The notes under the pieces: generated by a model | Databases searched by the model: none | The model's input: only the letters and a program-made list of their open reading frames with translations | What the model was told of the DNA's origin: nothing | Program-made: the position numbers and the translations under genes | From: Kutzneria sp044547355 | GTDB lineage: Bacteria > Actinomycetota > Actinomycetes > Mycobacteriales > Pseudonocardiaceae | NCBI RefSeq assembly: GCF_044547355.1 | Contig: NZ_JBIUAG010000029.1 | Coordinates: 62,001 to 126,000 of the forward strand | Length of the DNA: 64,000 nucleotides | Direction of reading: 5' to 3' | Shown here: positions 57,957 to 64,000 of the stretch, in pieces | Layout of the letters: every line of letters begins with the position of its first letter | How positions within the stretch are numbered: the first letter of the stretch is position 1

Positions 57957-59348
57957 TCACGCGATGGTCGACCGTGGGATCTCCCTTGCGCGCAGCGGAA
58001 GATCCTCCCGCTGCTCGACCACCATGGTCAGATTGGTGAAGTGAGTCGTGACGTGATGCCGCTGCACCGGCGTCACCCCCGGCTCGATCGACAGCCGCCA
58101 GCGTGACAACACGGTCGCGGCGATCACGTTCAGCTCCGTCCAGGCGAACGACTGGCCGAGGCATCCGCGGTTGCCGATGCTGAACGGGATGTACGAGCCG
58201 CGAGGCAGCTCGCGGGCCGGCCGGCGCAGCCAGCGGTCGGGGTCGAACGCGTCCGGATCGGGATAGAACTCCGGATTCCGGTGCAGCGAGGGAATGCTGT
58301 AGAGGAACTCGGTGCCGGCGGGCAGCATCGTGTCCCCGAGAGTGACGTCCGTGATGGCACGGCGCATGAACAGGTCGCCCGGCACGTCGAGCCGCAGCAC
58401 CTCGTTCAGCACCCGGCCGAGGTAGTCGAAGGACGGGATGTCCTCGAAACCGATGGGCCGGCCGGCCAGCACGCCGTCGATCTCGGCCAGCACCTTCTGC
58501 TCCGCTGCCGGGTTCTGGGCCAGCCGGCAGAACAGCGATGCCAGCACGCTGCTGGTGGTCTCGGCGGCGGCCAACATCAAGGTGACCAGCTCGTCGCGGA
58601 CCTGCTCGTCGGTCATGCCTCGGCCGGTGTCCTCGTCGCGCGCGGTCAGCAGCACCGTCAGCAGGTCGCCATGGTCCTCGCCGTCGGCGCGATAGGTCCT
58701 GATGATCTCGTCGACGCTGGCCCGCAGGCGCTGCTCGGCCAGGTTCATCCGGCGGATGATCGGCGCGGGCAGCCGGAATACGAAGTCCGGCAGCACTGTG
58801 CGGGCCAGCACGCCGTTCAACATGACCGGCAGGCACTCCTTGATCACGTCGAGCGTGTGCGAGCTCAGCGTGGAGGTGAACAGCGTCGAGACCCCGATGC
58901 CCAGCGCCAGGTCGTCGACCGCGCGCTGGACGTTGACCACCTGGCCCGGCCGCCAGCTCGCGGTCATCTCCTCCGTGCGTTTGCGCATCACCTCGGCGTA
59001 GCGCGCGACCATCTTGCGCTGGAAGGCGGGCTGCATCAGCCGTCGCTGCTCGCGGTGGAAGGTCCCGTTGGAGGTCAGCACGCCGTTGCCGACCACCCGC
59101 TGCAACTTGTCGAACAGCCGGCCCTTGTCGTACGACGCGGAGTCCGTGACCAGCATCTGGTACACGAGCTCCGGGCTCGTCACGGCGACGACGGGCAACG
59201 GCCCCATGAACATCTTGACGAGTCCGCCGTGCGCGCGCAGGTCCGTCAGGAAGCGGACCGGGTCCTTGCGGAACGCCAGGGCGTGCCCCAGCAGGGGCAG
59301 TCGTCCTGGCACGACCGGCACCGCGGTGTGGGTTTTTGTCGTGGACAT
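57957..59348 (-). CDS. Cytochrome P450, pentalenene-oxygenase-like (paralogue 2)
   Basis: A 463-aa P450, colinear with the P450 at 50893-52236: VPGRLPLLGHALAFRKDP, HREQRRLMQPAFQRKMVA, I-helix LMLAAAETTSSVLAS, K-helix NEVLRLDVP and heme loop FSIGNRGCLGQSFA with C396. It starts 18 bases after the terpene synthase stop, so the two are one operon. Pentalenene oxygenase-like P450s (CYP183-type) oxidise sesquiterpene hydrocarbons stepwise at a methyl group. It extends ~15 residues further than its paralogue at the C-terminus. Confidence 0.94.
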   Translation of the reverse strand: MSTTKTHTAVPVVPGRLPLLGHALAFRKDPVRFLTDLRAHGGLVKMFMGPLPVVAVTSPELVYQMLVTDSASYDKGRLFDKLQRVVGNGVLTSNGTFHREQRRLMQPAFQRKMVARYAEVMRKRTEEMTASWRPGQVVNVQRAVDDLALGIGVSTLFTSTLSSHTLDVIKECLPVMLNGVLARTVLPDFVFRLPAPIIRRMNLAEQRLRASVDEIIRTYRADGEDHGDLLTVLLTARDEDTGRGMTDEQVRDELVTLMLAAAETTSSVLASLFCRLAQNPAAEQKVLAEIDGVLAGRPIGFEDIPSFDYLGRVLNEVLRLDVPGDLFMRRAITDVTLGDTMLPAGTEFLYSIPSLHRNPEFYPDPDAFDPDRWLRRPARELPRGSYIPFSIGNRGCLGQSFAWTELNVIAATVLSRWRLSIEPGVTPVQRHHVTTHFTNLTMVVEQREDLPLRAREIPRSTIA

Positions 59349-59366
59349 GGTGTCGCCACCCGGCCG

Positions 59367-60461
59367 TCAGCGGCCGACGCCGGCGGCGGACGGCGTGCGG
59401 GCGGTGTCCAGGGTGTCCCACCACCACGCGACGGAGGAGATGGGCAGCGGCTCCGGGCTGACGTGCTCGGGCCTGGCCGCGAGGTCGTCGGGCAGGTCGG
59501 AGCCGGCCTCCGGGTCGCGGTAGCGGATGGTGGTCATGCCCCAGTCGAGGTGGCCGCGGATCCAGGAGGACAAGCCCGCGAGGTAGCGCCGCAGCTCGGG
59601 GCTGGCCGTCGCGTGCACCTGGTCGTACAGCCGGAGGTAGAGCGCCATCACCTGTTCCCGCATCCGCACGGCCGAAGCGACGGCGTCCGTGATCGAGCAT
59701 CCCTCGGCTTCGGCGAGCACGGTGACCAGGTTGTGGTCGGCCCCGCCGCGCATCACCTCCTTGTGGTAAGTGAGCAGGTCGTTGTCCCAGCCGACCAGGG
59801 TGCAGACCATCTCGTTGAGCGCCCACACGGCCGGCGTCTCCAGCTCGCTCGCCGGCACCTCGTAACCGTCGGCCACGTCGAGCAGCATCAGGGTCGGCTT
59901 GACCGCCCCGCTGTGGATTCGTTGCGCCACATAGGTGTCCAGCGTCGGCACCACGCCCTGGATACGCTGGATCGCGGCGGCGACGTTGGCCATGAAGTAG
60001 GCCTGCATGGAGGCGGCCCACCGGGCCACCTGGACCGGCGACGCGACCTCGCTCACCTGGCGCCGCAGGTCGGTCAGCGCGGCCAGGAACGGGTTGGCCG
60101 GCGTCGGAGCGTCCGGCGTCTCGACGACCCGGGCCAGGTCAGACAGCTGGAGGATGTGGTCGTCGACGGACTTGCGGCCGACGACCTCGTCGCACTCCAG
60201 GTCGTCGTAGGCCCATAGCCAGAACAGCAGGTTGGACGCGGCCTGAAGCGGCTTGCCCCGCGGCGCCCGGGGCATCACGTAGCCGGGCAGGTAGCCGGGG
60301 TTCATGGCGGCGTACCGGTCCCAGGCCGACCGGTCGGCGAACATCATGAACCGCGCGATCCAGGAAAGCCCGTCCCGGTTCAGCTCGTCCACGTTCGGGT
60401 GCAGGGCCGACGGAATAGGGCAATATAGGGGAGGAATTGAGAGGGTGGGCGTGGTCCCCAT
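59367..60461 (-). CDS. Class I terpene synthase (sesquiterpene-type)
   Basis: A 364-aa terpene cyclase. Aspartate-rich motif D86-D-L-E-C-D-E and NSE triad N227-D-L-L-T231-Y-H-K-E235 bind Mg2+ and diphosphate, and the C-terminal RY pair is in TTIRYRDP. The N-terminus LSIPPLYCPIPSALHPNVDE is typical of bacterial sesquiterpene cyclases of the germacradienol/selinadiene/epi-isozizaene superfamily. The cyclised product cannot be read from sequence. GGAAGGG 9 bases upstream supports the ATG at 60461 (the longer frame from 60545 has none). First gene of an operon with the P450. Confidence 0.95.
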   Translation of the reverse strand: MGTTPTLSIPPLYCPIPSALHPNVDELNRDGLSWIARFMMFADRSAWDRYAAMNPGYLPGYVMPRAPRGKPLQAASNLLFWLWAYDDLECDEVVGRKSVDDHILQLSDLARVVETPDAPTPANPFLAALTDLRRQVSEVASPVQVARWAASMQAYFMANVAAAIQRIQGVVPTLDTYVAQRIHSGAVKPTLMLLDVADGYEVPASELETPAVWALNEMVCTLVGWDNDLLTYHKEVMRGGADHNLVTVLAEAEGCSITDAVASAVRMREQVMALYLRLYDQVHATASPELRRYLAGLSSWIRGHLDWGMTTIRYRDPEAGSDLPDDLAARPEHVSPEPLPISSVAWWWDTLDTARTPSAAGVGR

Positions 60462-61027
60462 GTTTCTCGGCCCTTCCTGTGTTAAGTAGAAGGCCGGCGT
60501 TAAGTAGACGGGCGGCCGGCGTTGTGAAGTCGAGGTTGCTGTCATAATCGATAGGGGTCAAAAATCCGTTCCGGAAGACGGAACGGGGGTTGTGTTCGAT
60601 AGTTCGGCAAAAGTTGCCCGCCGTGCGCGTGGTGGTGCGGCGGTGATGATCATGAGAGAGAGGGTCGGTCATAGAGCACACAGTGGGCGAAGGTTGGGCC
60701 GCACCCTGCTTGCGGCGTGAAGGAGTTGGCGCCGGCCGCGCTGTTTGATCTTGGTCGTGGCCCGGGCGGCTCCGCCCCGACTTCATCCATCTGAGTGAAT
60801 GCGTCGCGAAGTCAACACCGTCGGACGGTCCTGGCCCCGTCGTTATGGCCTAGACTCCGGCCTTGTCGAAGTCAACAAAGGCGGCGGAGCGAGCTCGTCG
60901 AGCGTGGTCGTTCAACGGCCGCGACGATGTGCCTCGCGGCACCGCCGGTTGCCATGTCAACCCGGGGAGCTTGTAGGATCGGCGCGTCCTGAAATGGCGG
61001 TGTCCCCTCTCGTATGGAGTTCGCGCT
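60462..61027. other. Divergent promoter region between terpene synthase and the LuxR-ATPase regulator
   Basis: A 566-bp gap. On the leftward side it carries the shared palindrome at 60559-60584. On the rightward side no clear promoter stands out. An alternative longer start for the terpene synthase (60545) falls here. No gene seen. Confidence 0.5.
60559..60584 (-). promoter_or_regulatory. Palindromic operator upstream of the terpene synthase
   Basis: Read leftward: GTTCCG (60584-60579), TCTTCC, GGAAC (60572-60568), GGAT, TTTTG (60563-60559), then TTGACC (60561-60556) as a -35 candidate. It lies about 98-123 bases before the ATG at 60461, matching the distance at the secreted-protein genes. 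No clear -10 is seen. Confidence 0.6.
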
Positions 61028-63355
61028 TTGCGTAGTCTGCCGGTCGAAGTCACGAGCTTCGTGGGGCGAGAGCACGAGTTGGCTGAGATTGGCCGGCTGC
61101 TCTCGGCCGGTCGCCTGCTGACTCTGTTGGGGCCGGGAGGAGTCGGAAAGACCCGGCTGGCGGTGCGGGCCGCCCATGAGGCGGTCGCCGTTTTCGCTGA
61201 CGGCGTGTGCATGGTGCGGCTCGAGGACTTGACCGATCCTGAGCTGCTGCCGCAGACCGTGGCTGAATGCTTAGAGCTGAACGATTCCATGAAAGACCCG
61301 ATAAAGCAGGTTGTCGGGTTCCTCAAGAACCGGTCCGTGCTGCTGGTCCTGGACAACTGCGAGCACCTGGTCGACCGCTGCGCGGAGTTCATCGAGGCGC
61401 TGCTGCAGGAGACCGCCTCGGTGCGCGTGCTGGCCACCAGCCGGCATGTGCTCGCGGTCAACGGTGAGCAGCTGTTGCCGGTGCCGCCGCTGGCGGTCAA
61501 GGGCATCGAGGCGCCGCGCAGCGGCAACTGGGGCGATGCTGTCGCGCTGTTCGAACAGCGGGCCAAGGCCAGCGTCGGCAAGTCCTTCGCCACCGCGCAC
61601 GAACGCGAGCTCGTGACCAACATCTGCTTCTCGCTGGACGGCATTCCACTGGCCATCGAGCTCGCGGTGCCCTGGCTGCGGGTGATCACCCTGGACGAGA
61701 TGGCCGACCGCTTGCAGGACCGGTTCCGCCTGCTGGCCAAGGGCAACCGCTCCAGCCCGCAGCGCCACCAGACGCTGGCGGGCGCGGTCGACTGGAGCTA
61801 CCAGTTGTGCACGCCGGACGAGGCGCGCCTGTGGTCCCGGCTCTCCGTGTTCGCCGGCGGCTTCACCCTGCAAGCGGCCATGGCGGTGTGCGTGGACGAC
61901 GGCGACGACGTCGACCTGCTGGAGCTGTTCAGCGGGCTCACCGACAAGTCCGTCCTCATCCGCGACAAGGACAAGGGCGCGGCCCGCTACCGGATGCTGG
62001 AGACGTTGCGGCAGTACGGCGCCCGCCGGTTGGCCGAGACCGGGGAAGACGTCGAGATCCAGCGCCGGCACAGCGAGTTCTTCGCCGCCATGGCCAGTCG
62101 GGCCGGCGCGGCGTGGCTGGGGCCCGACCAGTTGCAGCTGGTCGCCGACATCCAGCAGGAGCACGCGAACATGCGCGGCGCGCTCGAGTTCTGCCTGCGG
62201 CGCCCAGCGGACGCTGAGCGGGCGGCACGCCTGGCCATCAGCCTGGAGTTCTACTGGGTCAACTGCGGGTTCTTCGGGGAAGGCGTGCTCTGGCTCGACC
62301 GCGTGCTCGCGTTGCCGGATCTGCCGACCGATCTGCGTGTCAACGCGACGTGGATCCGGGTGTACGCCGCGACCGCGCTCGGCGACGCGGACAACGCGGC
62401 CGTCATGGCAGCCGAGAACGTGACTCGGGCCCGCGAGCTCGGCGACACGGTGGCCCTGGCCAACGCGCTGCTCGGCCAGGGCGGATCCGCCCTCGTGCAA
62501 ACGGAATACGACCTCGCTGAGTCGCTCTACGTCGAATGCCTGGACTTGTACGAGCGGGCCGGTGTGGTGAACTGCAACGTGATCCTGGCCTACACCGCGC
62601 GGGGCATGGTCGCCGGCTTCTCCGGCCGGCTGGACCGCACCGAGGAGATGGCGCGCAAGGCCATCGCCATCTCAGACAAGCACGGCGAGCAGTGCATCAG
62701 GTCCTACGCCCTCTACGCGCTGGCCCTCGCCGAGTGGCAGTTGGGCAAGCACGACGAGGCCCAGTCGCACACGCGCCAGGGCTTGGCGATCAAGGCCAAG
62801 TTCGGCGATGTGCTTGGCCAGGCGATGATGGTGGAACTGTGCGCCTGGATCGCCGCGACGATGGGCGATGCGGTGGTGTGCGCGAAGCTGCTCGGCGTGG
62901 CTGACCGGCTGTGGCTGCGGGTCGGCGGCGACGCGATGCTCGACTCTCAGACGTGGCAGGTCCCGCACGCCAATGCCGAACGGGTCGCCCGCGCGGCGCT
63001 CGGTGCCGACGAGTATGAGGCGGCGTTCGCTGAGGGCGCCGCGCAGGCCATCGATCTGCACCACGCGATCGTCTTCGTGCTCGGCATCAAGGCTGTCCAG
63101 CAGTCCGCCGGACAGCCGGCCGGTGAGCAGTCATGCGGCGCCAGGTCGTTCGATGATTCCCTGCTCACCAAGCGGGAGACGCAGATCGCCGAGCTCATCG
63201 CGCAGGGCACGACGAACCGGGCCATCGCCGAGGAGCTGAGGATCTCTCGGCGGACGGTCGAGGCTCACGTCCAGCACATCCTCGACAAGCTGGGCTTCGA
63301 TTCGCGCACCCAGATCGGCGTGTGGGTGGCCGACCGGCGCAACAAGCTCGCCTGA
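61028..63355 (+). CDS. AAA/NB-ARC-type ATPase regulator with C-terminal LuxR domain
   Basis: A 775-aa regulator. Walker A at residues 35-42 (GPGGVGKT), Walker B VLLVLDNCEHL, then a winged-helix-like linker and ~350 residues of TPR-like helices, and a LuxR HTH at about 711-775 (LTKRETQIAELIAQGTTN, TVEAHVQHILDKLGF). This is the large ATP-binding LuxR type found as cluster-situated activators in actinomycetes. TTG start at 61028 with GGAG about 10 bases upstream. It stands divergent from the terpene synthase and is a strong candidate for the activator that binds the shared palindrome. Confidence 0.93.
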   Translation: MRSLPVEVTSFVGREHELAEIGRLLSAGRLLTLLGPGGVGKTRLAVRAAHEAVAVFADGVCMVRLEDLTDPELLPQTVAECLELNDSMKDPIKQVVGFLKNRSVLLVLDNCEHLVDRCAEFIEALLQETASVRVLATSRHVLAVNGEQLLPVPPLAVKGIEAPRSGNWGDAVALFEQRAKASVGKSFATAHERELVTNICFSLDGIPLAIELAVPWLRVITLDEMADRLQDRFRLLAKGNRSSPQRHQTLAGAVDWSYQLCTPDEARLWSRLSVFAGGFTLQAAMAVCVDDGDDVDLLELFSGLTDKSVLIRDKDKGAARYRMLETLRQYGARRLAETGEDVEIQRRHSEFFAAMASRAGAAWLGPDQLQLVADIQQEHANMRGALEFCLRRPADAERAARLAISLEFYWVNCGFFGEGVLWLDRVLALPDLPTDLRVNATWIRVYAATALGDADNAAVMAAENVTRARELGDTVALANALLGQGGSALVQTEYDLAESLYVECLDLYERAGVVNCNVILAYTARGMVAGFSGRLDRTEEMARKAIAISDKHGEQCIRSYALYALALAEWQLGKHDEAQSHTRQGLAIKAKFGDVLGQAMMVELCAWIAATMGDAVVCAKLLGVADRLWLRVGGDAMLDSQTWQVPHANAERVARAALGADEYEAAFAEGAAQAIDLHHAIVFVLGIKAVQQSAGQPAGEQSCGARSFDDSLLTKRETQIAELIAQGTTNRAIAEELRISRRTVEAHVQHILDKLGFDSRTQIGVWVADRRNKLA

Positions 63356-63387
63356 GGGTGATGGCGGCGGGAGCGCCGCCATCACCC
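63356..63387. terminator. 14-bp hairpin with GGAG loop
   Basis: Arms 63356-63369 and 63374-63387 are perfectly complementary around a four-base GGAG loop. It starts one base after the LuxR-ATPase stop and also faces the leftward polyprenyl synthetase gene. Confidence 0.85.
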
Positions 63388-63394
63388 GGACCGA

Positions 63395-64000
63395 TCAGTG
63401 GTCGCGCTTGGTCAGGTGCAGCGCGATGTCGTGCAGGGTCGCCGTGGTCGTGCGCTCGCACTGGGCTCGCGCCAGGCAGTCCATCGCCTTCTCGATCTCG
63501 TCGGTGGCGCGGGTGCTGGCCCATTCCCGCCCACCGGCCTTCTCCACGAGGTCGGCGAGATAGCCCAGATCGTCCGTGTTCGGCGGAGCGGGTGTCAGGT
63601 AGAGCTGCCCGAGGGCATGGCCATGCGGGGTCTTGGAGGTCAGCGCGGCCACGACCGGCAGGGACTTCTTGCGGTTGGCCAGGTCGGAGTGGGCGGGTTT
63701 GCCGGTCTGGCTCGGCGAGCCCCAGATGCCGAGCAGGTCGTCGACGAGCTGGAAGGCGAGCCCGAGATGCCGGCCGAACGCGCGCATGAGGTGCACAGTG
63801 GCCTCGTCCGCGCCACCGGCCAGTGCCCCTAGGGCGCACGACACCTCCAGCAGAGCGCTGGTCTTGCGTTGCGCCATCATCACGCACTCGTCGAGCACGA
63901 CGTCGGTGCGACGCTCGAAGGCCAGGTCCTGAGCCTGCCCCTGGCACAGCTCGATCACCGCGTCGTTGAGCCACTGCACGGCCGTGCCGCCGGCCGGGGC
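63395..64000 (-). CDS. Polyprenyl (FPP/GGPP-type) diphosphate synthase, 5' end missing
   Basis: At least 202 residues of a trans-isoprenyl diphosphate synthase; the frame is open to the edge of the window, and the GTG at 63977 is internal. The second aspartate-rich motif is degenerate (FQLVDDLLGIWGSPSQTGKP, with G-I-W-G after DDLL), as in actinobacterial IdsB/GGPP synthase-like proteins with this DDxxG pattern. NRKKSLPVVAAL follows. It would supply the FPP or GGPP used by the nearby terpene synthase (inference). The first Asp motif is outside the window. Confidence 0.9.
   Translation of the reverse strand, partial: APAGGTAVQWLNDAVIELCQGQAQDLAFERRTDVVLDECVMMAQRKTSALLEVSCALGALAGGADEATVHLMRAFGRHLGLAFQLVDDLLGIWGSPSQTGKPAHSDLANRKKSLPVVAALTSKTPHGHALGQLYLTPAPPNTDDLGYLADLVEKAGGREWASTRATDEIEKAMDCLARAQCERTTTATLHDIALHLTKRDH

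Noticed and set aside
1..64000. tRNA or rRNA genes
   Set aside because: No cloverleaf-like sequence or rRNA segment noticed; a covariance search would be needed to be certain.

Overview
The window is high-GC actinomycete DNA with GTG and TTG starts and many 4-bp ATGA/GTGA stop-start overlaps. It carries an SsgA-like sporulation protein, LuxR/NarL two-component systems, a terpene synthase with P450s, and a type VII-style giant polymorphic toxin. This fits a filamentous actinomycete, most likely of Pseudonocardiales type; the genus cannot be read from the sequence.

1-14.8 kb: an uptake-and-oxidation locus. The end of an oligopeptide-type ABC permease is followed by a fused double ATPase, an alpha/beta-hydrolase-fold protein lacking its serine, an IPNS-like Fe/2OG oxygenase and a tandem DUF427 protein, all translationally coupled. 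Three flavin-dependent (LLM) monooxygenases, a GNAT protein, an FMN reductase and two inverted near-identical amidohydrolases follow. 15.1-19.1 kb: a small ABC exporter with a NarL-type two-component system. 19.2-28.5 kb: a leftward catabolic operon (TetR, Ltp2/SCP-x-like thiolase, DUF35, MaoC, SDR, acyl-CoA synthetase, aldehyde dehydrogenase, alcohol dehydrogenase, P450) that looks built to oxidise an alcohol or hydrocarbon to an acyl-CoA and shorten it.

28.8-40.2 kb: a patchwork. A DUF1345 protein precedes four decayed gene pieces (GH5-like, antiporter, FAD monooxygenase, RidA). Then come ispF/ispD, a Na+/solute symporter-histidine kinase with its regulator and a 71-aa partner, an SsgA-like protein, an orphan receiver, a Nudix hydrolase and a small secreted protein. 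The C-terminal end of dxs and the N-terminal end of ispG follow, suggesting a decayed secondary MEP-pathway cassette.

40.2-50.1 kb: one gene for a 3284-aa protein with a CpnT-like WXG100 N-terminus, two metzincin-like HExxHxxGxxD domains plus two decayed copies, a possible papain-like domain, an OmpA-like domain and a DUF3626-like domain. Its downstream neighbour is interrupted by an IS1182-family transposase remnant. 50.9-64 kb: a terpenoid cluster with two paralogous pentalenene-oxygenase-like P450s, a class I terpene synthase, a polyprenyl synthetase running off the end, and TetR, AraC, IclR, MarR and ATPase-LuxR regulators.

Two structures tie the right half together. An ~0.83-kb direct repeat, each copy with a small secreted-protein gene, its leader and a terminator, brackets 39.2-54.9 kb. 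A palindromic motif GTTCCG-N6-GGAAC-N4-TTTTG occurs upstream of both secreted-protein genes, upstream of the terpene synthase, and next to the MarR gene, suggesting a shared regulator.
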